From positions 73,843-137,842 of the forward strand of contig JADKDZ010000011.1 in assembly GCA_016718265.1 (NCBI GenBank): a DNA stretch of 64,000 bases, written 5' to 3'. The DNA is from Uliginosibacterium sp. (lineage in GTDB: Bacteria > Pseudomonadota > Gammaproteobacteria > Burkholderiales > Rhodocyclaceae). Shown one piece after another: positions 8,721-18,589 of this stretch. The notes below the pieces were generated by a model. The model was given only the letters and a program-made list of their open reading frames with translations, made no database searches and was not told where the DNA came from. The stretch's first letter is position 1. Each line of letters begins with the position of its first letter. The translations under genes were made by a program, and so were the position numbers.

Positions 8721-10162
8721 AAAGAAGCGTTTCGGCGCCCGCTGAAGAGCCAGGAATGCTGCAAGTCCTGGAGAGGTTTCGTACCATTTTGGGTGATGGG
8801 TACGTGTTGACCCAGCCTGCTGATCTTGTTCCCTATGAGGCGGACTGGCGAGGGCGTTACCTCGGAGAGGCACTCTGTGTGGTGCGCCCTGCTTCTACCG
8901 CAGAGGTGGCTGCAGTGGTCAAAGCCTGCGCTGAGCATCAACTTGCCATGGTGCCGCAAGGTGGTAATACAGGTCTTGTGGGCGGCGGCGTACCCCGGAT
9001 GGGGCGTCGAGAGGTGGTGGTGTCGCTGTCCAGAATGAACAGAGTTCTTGACGTAGACGGCGCAAACAGCACGATAACGGTGGAGGCTGGCTGCACCTTG
9101 GCGGCCGTTCAAGCGGCAGCGCATGACGTCGACCGCCTGTTTCCTCTTTCGTTGGCATCTGAAGGAACCTGTCAGATAGGCGGTAACCTTGCCTGCAATG
9201 CCGGTGGCGTGCAGGTATTGCGCTACGGAAACATGCGTGAGCTAACGCTTGGGATCGAAGCTGTTCTGCCTGACGGACGCGTCTGGAATGGGCTGCGCGG
9301 CTTACGCAAAGACAATACCGGCTACGATCTCAAGCAACTGTTCATTGGTTCGGAAGGTACGCTAGGCATTATTACTGCTGCGGTACTCAAGCTGCTTCCC
9401 ATGCCGCGTTCGCGTGCGGTGGCGTGGGTTGCCTTGGCTTCTCCCGCGGCGGCGATCGCGCTGCTCGGTCTGATGCGTGCTCGTGCGGCAGAGCGCTTGT
9501 CAGCTTTTGAAGTTATCGGAGAAGCAGCGTTCGATCTTGTGGTTCAGCATATGCCCGGCGTTTTTTCCCCATTGGCTGAGCGGGCGCCGTGGTATGCCTT
9601 GATTGAGCTCGGTGACAGCGATCCTGCGGGGGGCGTAAAAATCTTGCTGGAAGACATCCTTGGGCTCGCACTTGAGGAGCGTTTGATCAGTGACGCGGCC
9701 GTAGCCGCGAGCCTCGCGCAAATGGCCGATCTTTGGGCTTTGCGCGAATGGATTTCGGAGGCGCAGAAGATCGAGGGCATCAGCGTCAAGCACGACATTT
9801 CCTTGCCGGTCAGTCGGATCCCGGAATTTCTCGACGCGGCGGGTTCCGCCCTGGCTGAACATTTTGGCCCGCTTCGCATCGTTGCGTTTGGTCATGCTGG
9901 TGACGGCAACCTTCACTACAACCTCTCACGGTTCAACGCTGCCGAGAACACAGCCTTCATTGCACGGAGTGCCGAGGCTAACCAGATCGTTCATGACCTT
10001 GTGACGAGTCTGGGCGGCTCAATATCCGCTGAGCACGGGCTGGGGCAGCTGAAGCGCGATGAAATCCGGCGTTACAAGTCCGGCATTGAGCTTGAGATGA
10101 TGCGAGGCATCAAACAGCTTCTGGATCCGGCAGGAATCATGAACCCTGGAAAAGTTCTCTAG
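8717..10162 (+). CDS. FAD-linked oxidase, D-2-hydroxyacid/hydroxyglutarate dehydrogenase type
   Basis: This 481-residue protein belongs to the GlcD/D-lactate/D-2-hydroxyglutarate dehydrogenase family. Its PCMH-type FAD domain spans about residues 45-225, with the motifs PQGGNTGLVGG, TVEAGCTL and CNAGGVQVLRYGN. The C-terminal substrate domain holds GHAGDGNLHYN and ends SAEHGLGQLKRDEI, both typical. It probably oxidises a D-2-hydroxy acid and passes electrons on through FAD; the exact substrate is not shown. A GTG start overlaps the rimO stop by four bases (GTGA). An ATG at 8756 is an alternative. The stop overlaps that of the convergent photolyase-like gene. Confidence 0.88.
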   Translation: MKRSVSAPAEEPGMLQVLERFRTILGDGYVLTQPADLVPYEADWRGRYLGEALCVVRPASTAEVAAVVKACAEHQLAMVPQGGNTGLVGGGVPRMGRREVVVSLSRMNRVLDVDGANSTITVEAGCTLAAVQAAAHDVDRLFPLSLASEGTCQIGGNLACNAGGVQVLRYGNMRELTLGIEAVLPDGRVWNGLRGLRKDNTGYDLKQLFIGSEGTLGIITAAVLKLLPMPRSRAVAWVALASPAAAIALLGLMRARAAERLSAFEVIGEAAFDLVVQHMPGVFSPLAERAPWYALIELGDSDPAGGVKILLEDILGLALEERLISDAAVAASLAQMADLWALREWISEAQKIEGISVKHDISLPVSRIPEFLDAAGSALAEHFGPLRIVAFGHAGDGNLHYNLSRFNAAENTAFIARSAEANQIVHDLVTSLGGSISAEHGLGQLKRDEIRRYKSGIELEMMRGIKQLLDPAGIMNPGKVL

Positions 10163-11313
10163 TAGGGGCCATCAAGCTTGTTACGGCGTTGCAATTTGGC
10201 TACCTGGCCGCGCAATGAGCTTTCGAACAGCGCAGGGCGTAGCTGACGTACAGCCTGTAGATAAATCTCGAAAGACGCACACAGATATCCCGGCTCGGGG
10301 AATGGGGCGTTCTCCGGAAGCGCGATGGTGCCGGCTGCGGCGAATGCTTCAGCGTAGCCGGGGTGGAGCGTGGCCTGGCAGTGGATACTTCGTGCTTCGC
10401 TCAGCCACTGCCGGCATTGCGCGAGATCCCCGATCCACAGAGCATCGCAGATTCTCTCCATGCCTCCCAGTACGAAACGCCAACGAGCCTCGGACCAGGG
10501 GTAGTTCAGATGAAAAGGCAGGTGAATGATCCCGATATGAGGTGAGGGTCCTTCTCTTGGCCCCAATGCCCAAGGATGTACAAGCGTCACAGGCAAGCCA
10601 GAGAGCGGCGGTAAAGCCGTTGTAAGGGTCGTCCAGGCGGAGGAGGGGTGTTGGTGCAGCCTGGGCTCTCGGAGCGGCATGGGCCGCAGCGATTCAGCCG
10701 GAATGGTCTCAGGGCTTTCTGCCAACCGGAGCAGGGAGTCTCGAGGCAGGTCATGCTGGCATGTACCACGGATTGAGTTCATCTCTCCTGACATGGCGGT
10801 AGCTTCGAAGACAACGGGCGCCTGCCCTGGCGCCCCGGCTACCCGCTGCCACTCGAGGTGCACCGAGGGCAGGCTGCCTGTCAGCAGGTGGCCATGCATC
10901 CAGCGCGCACCGACTCGCCAGTCCACCTTCCGCATGTTTACGGCATACGCCGCGACCCAGCTTTGCTGAACCGGGGTAATCAAGCCTGATTGGTAGAGTT
11001 GGCGGATCGCAGCGTCCACGAGCCCTACACCGGTCGCCGCAGTCCGAATATCTGCTGGCAGACTGCTCCGATAGCGAATATGCGACATGCGTCGGGTTGT
11101 ATCGTTGAACAGGCTATCACCGCGGTGCCGCCAGACATGCTGAATGTACTCAAACAGCAGCAAGCTTTGGCCTAGGTGATCACTCAGCGTCAATCCCCGT
11201 CGCTCGTTCCATATGGCAAGCGCTTCTTGGGTGGACAGGATGTTGTGCCCAAGGAAGGTATGAATCAGGCCGGGGTGTTCCGGCGGCTGGTATTTATTCT
11301 GGCTGGGCTGCAT
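10159..11313 (-). CDS. Photolyase/cryptochrome-like FAD-binding protein
   Basis: The region around residues 100-190 has the signature of the photolyase FAD-binding domain: TGVGLVDAAIRQLY, NMRKVDWRVGARWMHGH and HLEWQRVAG. Classical photolyases have an N-terminal antenna domain of about 170 residues and end soon after an NAENV-type motif. Here the antenna domain is missing and a long unfamiliar C-terminus follows, so photolyase activity is doubtful. I place the start at the ATG at 11313. The open frame actually continues upstream, in frame, into the C-terminal end of fur, so the boundary is unclear. Convergent with the FAD-linked oxidase. Confidence 0.65.
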   Translation of the reverse strand: MQPSQNKYQPPEHPGLIHTFLGHNILSTQEALAIWNERRGLTLSDHLGQSLLLFEYIQHVWRHRGDSLFNDTTRRMSHIRYRSSLPADIRTAATGVGLVDAAIRQLYQSGLITPVQQSWVAAYAVNMRKVDWRVGARWMHGHLLTGSLPSVHLEWQRVAGAPGQAPVVFEATAMSGEMNSIRGTCQHDLPRDSLLRLAESPETIPAESLRPMPLREPRLHQHPSSAWTTLTTALPPLSGLPVTLVHPWALGPREGPSPHIGIIHLPFHLNYPWSEARWRFVLGGMERICDALWIGDLAQCRQWLSEARSIHCQATLHPGYAEAFAAAGTIALPENAPFPEPGYLCASFEIYLQAVRQLRPALFESSLRGQVAKLQRRNKLDGPY

Positions 11314-11406
11314 ACCGCCCAACTTGAGCAGGCAATGCAGCGCTGCGAAACGCGTGGCGAGCACGGTCTGGCGTATCTCCGCCCAGCTTTTCGAAGCCTT
11401 CGCTGC

Positions 11407-11827
11407 CCGACGTGGGCAGTTCTCGTGCAGACACTCCACGTACAGATGCATTTCGTGCTCGTGGAGTTTGAAACCTCGTTCAGCAGCGATGGCACTCTGG
11501 CGTGCTTCGATCTGGGGGTCGTAAAACTCCTCAACGTGCCCGCAGCTGATGCAAACAATGTGGTCGTGGTGGGTGCCAGAGTCGAGTTCAAAACGGCTTT
11601 GCCAGACTCAAAGTGAAGCCGCTTGAGCAGTCCTGCCTCTTCAAACTGCGTCAATACGCGGTAGATGGTCGCTAGGCCCACGTCAATCTGCTCTGCCAGC
11701 AACAGGCGGTGAGACGTCCTCTGCACTCAGGTGCCGCTCTTGCGACCGATGGAACACTTCAAGAATCTTGAGCCGTGGCAGGGGTGGCCTTGAGGCCCAT
11801 GTTCTTGAGGTTCTGTGAGGTAACCAT
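11407..11827 (-). CDS. fur: Ferric uptake regulator Fur (three frameshifts)
   Basis: Fur is the Fe(II)-sensing repressor of iron uptake genes. Read in pieces, the locus encodes a full Fur: MVTSQNLKNMGLKAT, LKILEVFHRS, HLSAEDV, EQIDVGLATIYRVLTQFEE, HHDHIVCISCGHVEEFYD, and MHLYVECLHENCPRR. One extra base near 11785, one extra base near 11713 and one missing base near 11600 break the frame. All three fall in short runs or repeats, so sequencing error is likelier than gene loss. No stop codon appears soon after the usual C-terminus. It is divergent from bamE, the normal betaproteobacterial order. Confidence 0.85.
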
Positions 11828-11949
11828 GTCGTCTCCGGCTGCATTGTGAAGCGTCGCGTATGATATAGTCCGCAGCCTATTCTTGGAAACGCATTTCGGC
11901 GTGCCACGCTGCGCTTGGTGACAGCCGGGATCTCTAACTACTCGGTCCG

Positions 11950-12366
11950 ATGCAGCCTCAAATCTTTCGTGTAGCAACCCGTGTTCCTGCGATTCTGGTG
12001 ACTTTGGCCGTTCTTCTCGCAGTGTCTGGCTGTGGCCGCTTCCCCTATAAGGTCGACGTGCGTCAGGGCAACTACATCGCGGCAGAGACGATCGCTCAGA
12101 TCGTTCCAGGCATGGCGCAGGAGCAGGTCCGCGCCCTGCTAGGGGCGCCAATGCTCGTGGATAGTTTTCATGCCAACCGGTGGGACTACATCTATCTCTT
12201 TACCCCGAGTACGAGCAAACAGATCCGTCGTCAGGTGACCGTGTTCTTTGCCGAGGGGAAAGTCGCTCGCGTTGTTCAGGGCGAAATGGCTGCAGACCCC
12301 AACGAAGTGCCGCCGTCAGCTGTGCCCAGGCTGCTGGACCTGGACAGCCCTGCGTCCAAGCGCTGA
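11950..12366 (+). CDS. bamE: Outer membrane assembly lipoprotein BamE
   Basis: BamE (SmpA/OmlA) stabilises the BAM complex with BamD. The 138-residue protein has an N-terminal signal with the lipobox VSGC (Cys about residue 28), then the SmpA/OmlA fold with the motifs GNYIAAETI, IVPGMAQEQVRALLGAP and NRWDYIYLF. It lies between divergent fur and dapB. The frame is intact and the length is typical. Confidence 0.95.
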   Translation: MQPQIFRVATRVPAILVTLAVLLAVSGCGRFPYKVDVRQGNYIAAETIAQIVPGMAQEQVRALLGAPMLVDSFHANRWDYIYLFTPSTSKQIRRQVTVFFAEGKVARVVQGEMAADPNEVPPSAVPRLLDLDSPASKR

Positions 12367-12397
12367 TTCCGCACTCCAGTTATCGCAAGGATTCTTC

Positions 12398-13189
12398 ATG
12401 AGCGTAAAAGTAGCCATTGCCGGCGCGTCGGGGCGGATGGGTCGCATGCTGATCGAAGCGGCCCAGCAACAGCCTGGTGTTGTCTTGAGTGCCGCCCTGG
12501 AGCGCAACGATAGTCCATTCATCGGGCGCGACGCGGGGGAGCTGGTTGGCAGCGCCTGTGGCGTGGATTATCGGCAGACATTGAGGCCGCCTTGCCGCAA
12601 CCGGATTGCCCGATCGACTTTACCCGCCCGGAAGCGACGCTCGCGCATATTGCTGTGGTCCGTCGCTTGAAGAAGGCATTGGTGATCGCCCACGGGTTTC
12701 GCCTGAAGAAAGGCGTTAATCGCACAGTTGGCGTCAGAGGTGCCGGTCGCTGCGCCGAAAGTCGGTTGGGGTAATGCGGTATTCAAGCTCCTGGACGTTG
12801 CAGCCAAGATTCTAGCCTCAGGCTACGACGTTGAAGTGTTTGAAGCCCATCACCGTTTCAAGGTTGATGCACCTTCCGGCACTGCATTGCGCATGGGTGA
12901 AGTGGTTGCCGGGGCGCTTGGCCGGGATTTGAGCGAGACAGCCATCTACGGTCGGGAGGAGTGACCGGCGAAAGAAGTCCTGAAACTATAGGCTTTGCAA
13001 CGGTACGCGGTGGCGACATTGTAGGCGACCATACCGTCATGTTCTGTGGTTTGGGAGAGCGGGTCAGGAAATCTCGCACAAGGCCGGTAGTCGCATGCCT
13101 TAGGCGACCGGGCGCGCTGCGCGCTGCGGCGTTTCTGAATGACAAGCAGTGCGGACTTTACGACATGCAGGATGTACTTGGCCGAGTAG
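12398..13189 (+). CDS. dapB: 4-hydroxy-tetrahydrodipicolinate reductase DapB (frameshifted)
   Basis: DapB reduces the dihydrodipicolinate precursor in lysine and diaminopimelate synthesis. The start MSVKVAIAGASGRMGRML contains the nucleotide-binding GASGRMG. Later frames carry PIDFTRPEATLAH, the catalytic region EVFEAHHRFKVDAPSGTA, and the C-terminal FLNDKQCGLYDMQDVLG. At least four frame changes are needed (about 12575, 12700, 12960, 13065), and the segment around 12690-12770 looks short by several bases. The overall span equals a normal DapB of about 265 residues. It follows bamE by 31 bases. Confidence 0.88.
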
Positions 13190-13212
13190 CCTTGGGTACC
13201 ACCTCAAAAAAA

Positions 13213-13245
13213 GGAAGGCGCAGATCATCAAACTCTGCGCCTTCT
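13213..13245. terminator. Bidirectional terminator between dapB and lptA
   Basis: A perfect 11-bp stem (GAAGGCGCAGA, 13214-13224, against TCTGCGCCTTC, 13234-13244) has an A-run on its left and a T-containing stretch on its right. It lies between convergent dapB and lptA and can serve both strands. Confidence 0.88.
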
Positions 13246-13262
13246 CGTTTGGTGGGCGGTAC

Positions 13263-13816
13263 TCAGGGTTTGGTCACGGGTTTGGTACGTGGTTGCAGGA
13301 TGACTTCCGCTTGGGGAGCGCCTTGTGTTGAAGTGCCAGCAGGACCATTGGTTGCTTTGAAGGTCTCTGCATAGCCATCGCGCTCGATATACCGTCCACG
13401 TACTTCATCTGTTCCTTTTTGACGTAGGCCCGTTCGAACAGGCGAATTTTATCCTGGCGTATCGAACTCTATGCGCTCAGCTTCGCCATAGACTTGCTCT
13501 TTTTTCCTTCAAGCTTGTCCTTGAACCTTGGCAAGCTCGCCGACTTTGGAGTCGCTACCCCATGGTAATAGCCGCCTGCGTCTTCAGCGATCACTAGGCG
13601 ATCACAGCTGATTTCGAGATTTCCTGCGTGAGCCGGACATTGCCCTTGAAAATAGTGGTTTTGTCACGATCACCCAACTCAGTGGTCTGAAATTCGATAT
13701 GGACCGGCTTGTCGCGGTCGGCGCGTTCGGCCAACGCGACGGAGGTAGAGCAACACCTGCACACTGGCGATGGCCAGAAGCCGAATCAGAAGGAGAACAG
13801 AGAAACGAGGCATCAT
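13263..13816 (-). CDS. lptA: LPS transport periplasmic protein LptA (frameshifted)
   Basis: LptA forms the periplasmic bridge that carries lipopolysaccharide from LptC to LptDE. The locus starts MPRFSVLLLIRLLA (signal peptide) and continues over several frames with the OstA/LptA pattern: HIEFQTTELGDRDKTTIF, FKGNVRLTQ, LEISCDRLVIAED, EAERIEFDTRQD, and a C-terminal VILQPRTKPVTKP. About five single-base shifts break it. It follows lptC by about 30 bases. The usual next gene, lptB, is absent: a terminator and dapB come instead, so lptB must lie elsewhere. Confidence 0.85.
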
Positions 13817-13846
13817 GTGTTCGGTACAGAATGGGGGAAAAGGGAA

Positions 13847-14414
13847 TTATTTCTTGATCCGTCCGGGCAGAATAGCGTGGCCCGGCCCGAGCCGGAGTGT
13901 GCCGCTGGCATTGTTCCAGTTCGCGCCCAGCGCTTCGATCCGCGAACCGCTTTGTGTTGCAACCACAGGCTGGTCGGTTTCCGCTATCTCGTCATCTACA
14001 AAAACAGTGAGACTCTCTGTGCTTAGGTGCGCTCAATCCCACCCGGTACAACTTTTCTGATTCCGAGAACATTTCCTTCCAAGGAAACTTCGCGTCAGAT
14101 TCGTGCCACGCCCTTATCACTGCGTACGTCAAAGGTTTCTGATTCTTCTTGAACAACAGACGTGGCTGCTCGAAGTCTGCAGTGTCGTTGATAGCGTAGT
14201 GGGTCATTTTCTCCGCCACCAGATGAAATTGATGCTGTCCGGTCGCGTCGAAACGGTCGAGCGCCAAGTTCTCTACGTAAGCGTCCGGCGCACGCCGATC
14301 AGTCGGAGCATTCGTGCTTCTTTCGTTTCGAACGATGAATTCAAGCCAATAGCTCGAGCCCGCCAACAGGCCGACTATCACCAGCGGAAAGTAGTGGCTG
14401 AAGCGGCCTATCAC
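13847..14414 (-). CDS. lptC: LPS export protein LptC (frameshifted)
   Basis: LptC is the bitopic inner-membrane protein that passes LPS from the LptBFG transporter to LptA. The GTG start at 14414 gives VIGRFSHYFPLVIVGLLAG, a single N-terminal membrane helix, then YVENLALDRFDATGQHQFHLVAEKM, a typical LptC segment. One or two frame changes near 14040-14130 lead into VDDEIAETDQPVVATQSG and the end LGPGHAILPGRIKK. The start overlaps the expected kdsC stop (GTGA), as expected in a kdsD-kdsC-lptC-lptA operon. Confidence 0.85.
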
Positions 14415-14937
14415 GCCGAGATAGCCCTGAAGCATGGCGTCCAGCTTGCCCTGTGCGTGGAGGATGAAGTCACAGACCTCTCTTACCGCGCCTTTGCCGC
14501 CACCCTTGCTGGCACAGAAGTCGACATGCTGGCGGACGAAATCGTGGCCGTCTGCGACGGTTGCGGAGAAAACCGCAGGCGCGCAAAACGGGAAGATCGA
14601 CGACGTCGTCGCCCATGTAGCCAAGCTGATGGTGGTTAAGCCCGAGCGCGCTTCTCAGTGTTTCCATGACGGCGCGCTTGTCGTGAACCCCTTGGTGTAC
14701 AAGCGTGATGCCGAGGTTTTCAGCGCGCCTGCTGACCATCTCGGAGCTGCGACCTGTGATGATTGCAACGGCGATGCCGGCTTCCTGCAGCATCTTCAGA
14801 CCATGCCCGTCCAAGCTTGAGAAGACTTTTATTTCATCGCCGGCTGGCGTGAAATACAGGCTGCCATCAGTCATGACGCCATCCACGTCAAATCCCATCA
14901 GGCGCACGGTGGCCGCTTTATGGTGTGCCGGTTGCAT
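14411..14937 (-). CDS. kdsC: KDO-8-phosphate phosphatase KdsC (one frameshift)
   Basis: KdsC removes the phosphate from 3-deoxy-D-manno-octulosonate 8-phosphate in LPS core synthesis. It is a HAD-family enzyme with motif I DVDGVMTDG (about residues 17-25) and the C-terminal metal-binding block GYMGDDVVDLPVL near residue 110. After that the frame shifts by one base near 14560, and ADGHDFVRQHVDF and VREVCDFILHAQGKLDAML follow in the next frame. The span (527 bases) is one base short of a normal 175-residue gene. The ATG overlaps the kdsD stop (TGATG). Confidence 0.9.
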
Positions 14938-15931
14938 CAGATTACCTTTGCTCGCATCAGATCGTGGGTGTGGAGCGCCCCCAGCAGAACGCCCTCCACA
15001 TCGCAGACCAGCACCTGCGTAATGCGAAATCGATCCATTATCTCTGCTGCCTCCACGGCCAGTGCATCCGGCAAAATCGTGCGTGGGTTGCGGTGCATGA
15101 CATCCGCGATACTGAGGCCCTTGAAATCGCCGCTGCGTTCAAGCAGGCGCCGCAAGTCTCCGTCAGTGAAAATGCCTGCAATCCGCGCGCTATCATCACA
15201 TATCGCAACCATTCCCATGCCTTTGCGCGAAATTTCGAGCAGGGCGTCCGTGAAGCTCGCCGTCTCTCCAATGCGAGGAATGGCGTCTCCCGTGCGCATG
15301 ACGTCTCGCACATGGGTAAGCAGGCGCCGCCCCAATGCGCCGCCTGGGTGAGAGCGGGCGAAGTCGTCTGGCCCGAACCCACGGGCGCCTAGTAAAAGCG
15401 ACGGCCAGCGCGTCGCCCAATGCCAGTGCAGCGGTGGTGCTGGCCGTCGGCGCGAGGTTGTGTGGGCAGGCCTCTTCGGCGACAGCAGCGTTCAGATGAA
15501 CATCGGCATGTTCGGCGAGAGGCGATTCGTCCCTGCCGGTGATGGCGATGATCTTCACGCCAAGTCGCTTTAGCATCGGTACGATATTCAACAGCTCATC
15601 TGTACCGCCAGAATACGACAAAGCAATAAAAACGTCGTCTGGCTGAACCATTCCAAGGTCGCCATGCGCCGCTTCAGCGGGTGCCAAAATAGGCTGGCGT
15701 ACCGGTAGAAGCCAGCGTTGCGGCCAGCTTGCGTGCGATGTGCCCAGACTTGCCCACGCCACTGACGATGACACGGCCAGCACTGGCCAGAATGAGCCGG
15801 ACAGCGTTTGCAAACCTCTCGTCCAGTCGGTCTGCCAGGGCGGCCACAGCGCTCGATTCGATGGCGAGAACGCGACGTGCGTCGGCGAGCAAGCGTTCGG
15901 ACGCGAGGGCGTCGGCCTGTCTTCCGGGCAA
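14937..15931 (-). CDS. kdsD: Arabinose-5-phosphate isomerase KdsD (frameshifted)
   Basis: KdsD interconverts ribulose 5-phosphate and arabinose 5-phosphate, the first step of KDO synthesis. The N-terminal SIS domain is visible as RVIVSGVGKSGHIARKLAAT and IALSYSGGTDELLN, followed by two CBS domains (DVMRTGDAIP, AGIFTDGDLRRLLE, IADVMHRNP). Frame changes near 15690 and 15375 split the gene. The TTG at 15931 gives the frame of the SIS domain, but an ATG at about 15953 in a neighbouring frame may be the true start if another base is missing. It heads the kds-lpt run. Confidence 0.88.
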
Positions 15932-16063
15932 ATTGCGAGAGATTTTGGCTCATTGGACGGCAGCGATTAAACTGGTGACGGAGTATAGCAAAGGCGGCGT
16001 TTCATCCGTCCGCCCCTGCGGTGCTTGTTACTGCCGCCAAGCTTTTGTCTCGCGAACAAGAAA

Positions 16064-17926
16064 ACATGCACGGAACCCTTGACGTTGTCCTGCCGTCGTG
16101 CCTGATACCGCACAAGTGCGCTACCTGGCAGAGTTTGGCGTCGTGTTCTTGATGTTCTCGATTGGCCTCGAGTTCTCGCTGCCGCGCCTCTTTGCAATGA
16201 AACGCATCGTGCTCGGGCTGGGCAGCTTGCAGGTACTGACTGCGCTGGCCGTGTTCACGCCACTTGGCAGGTTGTGGGGGCTGAGCTGGGCGGGCAGCTT
16301 TGCCGTCGCCAGCGTGCTGACCATGTCTTCGACGGCGGTACTGTCCAAACTGCTGGTGGATCGGCTTGAGCTGGAGTCAGCACACGGTCGCCAGGTAATC
16401 GGCGTGCTGTTGTTCCAGGACCTTGCTGTGGTGCCCTTGCTGATCCTGATCCCAGCCCTGTCACAGCCGGCTGATCAACTCGCCTCCACGTTGGCCTGGG
16501 CAGCACTTAAGACCGCCGGTGTTCTGGCCTTGATCCTGTATGTCGGTCATCGCCTGATGCGACGCTGGTTTCTGATCGTTGCGCGGCGCAAGTCTTCCGA
16601 ACTTTTCATGCTCAACATTCTGCTGATAACCCCGGGGCTGGCGTGGGTCACCGAGCAAGCAGGCTTGTCGCTGGCGCTTGGCGCCTTTCTCGGCGGGATG
16701 CTGATTTCTGAAACGGAGTACCGCTTCCAGGTGGAAGAGGATATCAAACCCTTCCGCGACGTACTGCTCGGTTTGTTCATGGTCACGGTGGGAATGTTTC
16801 TCGATGTCGGCATCATCGTGAGGAACTTTCTGTGGGTGCTTGGCTTGTTGCTGACGATGCTTTCGTTCAAATTTCTGTTGGTGTTTGCTGCGTCTCGCTG
16901 GCTCGACGGTCAATCGGGAACGGCTGTGCGCGCCGGCCTGTGGCTGTGTGCCGGTGGAGAATTCGGGTTCGTGCTGCTGACGATGGTGACGGATGTCAAG
17001 CTGGTTCCGCATGGCGCACTTCAGATCGTGATGGCGTCACTCGTGCTGTCCCTGCTGGCCGCGCCCTTGATCGTGCAGGCAAGCGACCGGATAGTGTTGC
17101 GCTTTGTAGCGTCCGAATGGCTGCTCCGCTCGATGGAACTAACCCGTGTTGCTGCTAAATCAATCGCGACCGACAGGCACGTCATCATTTGCGGTTATGG
17201 CCGCACCGGGCAGTATCTGGCACGCCTGCTTGAGCAGGAAGGTATCAGTTACGTGGCACTGGATCTCGACCCTGACCGTGTCCACGAAGCGGCTGCAGCG
17301 GGTGATACAGTGGTGTACGGCGACTCAGTGCGCAAGGAGACGTTGATGGCTGCGGGCCTGATGCGAGCGAGCGCGGTCGTGGTGTCATACAACGACGTGG
17401 GGGCCACCGAGAAGGTAATGCACCATGTTCAGGGCATGCGGCCTGATATTCCGGTGGTGGCGCGGTCGCGGGACGAGCGCGATATGGAAAGACTCTTCAG
17501 CCACGGGGCTGCGGAAGTTGTGCCAGAAACCCTGGAGACCGGCATCATGCTTGCGACCCATACGCTTGCGCTGATCGGGCTTCCCTTGAGTCGCGTGATC
17601 CGGCGCATGCGCGATATTCGCTCGCAACGCTACGAAATGATGCGCGGTTTCTTCGTTGGCGTGTCGGATGTGGATGAACGCCCGATGCGCAGCTCGAACG
17701 CCTGCACTCGGTTCCGCTCCTGCCAGCTGCCTACGGGGCGGGCAGGACAATTGGCGAGTTGGGACTGAGCAGCTTGGGTGTCCGCGTTGCCGCCATTCGC
17801 CGCAAAGGCATCCGCCAAGTATCACCGGATGCGGAAACCGAACTGGAAGCGGGCGACGTGATTGTGCTGCTGGGTGTGCCCGGCGACATTGCGCTGGCGG
17901 AGCTCATTCTGCTCAAAGGCGGCTGA
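16064..17926 (+). CDS. KefB/KefC-type cation:proton antiporter (N-terminal gap, frameshift)
   Basis: This is a CPA2-family antiporter with about ten to twelve membrane segments (16100-17120), a TrkA-N domain (HVIICGYGRTGQYLA, about 17178-17217) and a TrkA-C domain at the end (ELEAGDVIVLLG). It probably exchanges K+ or Na+ for H+. The C-terminus needs one frame change near 17690. At the N-terminus, an ATG at 16064 gives MHGTLDVVL, the usual start of close relatives. The next residues jump straight to VPDTAQVRYLAEFG, so about 40 residues of the first helices seem missing. It is divergent from kdsD. Confidence 0.85.
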
Positions 17927-18000
17927 AGCTTTATAAGGCCAAACACAACTGCGGCGCACGCGAACGCGCGCCGCTGTCAGTCTTCCTGTTAGGCGCGGAC

Positions 18001-18499
18001 TTATTCTTCCAGCAGGCTTCGCAGCATCCAGGCGGTCTTCTCATGTACGTCCAGACGCTGGGTCAAGAGGTCCATCGTCGGCTGGTCGTTGGCGTCATCT
18101 GCCAGTGCCAACAGGCCTCGTGCGGTGCGGGCCGTTGCTTCCTGAGCTTCTACTAGCAGAGCGACCATCTCCATCGCTTTGGGCTCCCCCTTGACCGGGC
18201 TGATCGTAGTGAGCTTCTCGTATGCTTCATAGCTGCCAGGCGCTTTGATACCCAGCGCGGATGCGCTCGGCAATGATATCCAATGCATTCCACTGCTCGG
18301 TGTATTGCTCCATGAACATGATATGCAAGCTGTTAAACATCGGGCCGGTAACGTTCCAATGGAAATTGTGCGTCATCAGGTAAAGCGTAAAGCTGTCTGC
18401 GAGCAACTTGGAGAGTCCGGCTGCTATGGCCTTGCGGTCTTTCTCTGAAATACCGATATCGATACTGGTGCTAGCTGCCGTCTTCTTGGCGTTCATCAT
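18001..18499 (-). CDS. dps: Dps-family ferritin-like DNA-protection protein (one frameshift)
   Basis: Dps stores iron as a 12-subunit shell and protects DNA against oxidative damage. Two frames together encode it. 18499 to about 18240 gives the N-terminal half with LMTHNFHWNVTGPMF and MEQYTEQWNALDIIAERIRA. From about 18265 to 18001 comes LGIKAPGSYEAY to the end WMLRSLLEE. The ferroxidase residues of Dps (His of HNFHW; the Asp and Glu around ALDIIAERIR) are all present. The length of about 165 residues is normal. Confidence 0.9.
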
Positions 18500-18589
18500 C
18501 TCACTCCTGTGTGTGGTCGGTCAGATTATCCGCTTCAACCAATGCGACGCGGATGACATCGCGACACTATCGTATAGTAAAGCTCAGAT

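Noticed and set aside
7458..8873. Minus-strand open frame of 471 codons opposite rimO
   Set aside because: Antisense to a confidently identified gene and without known motifs.
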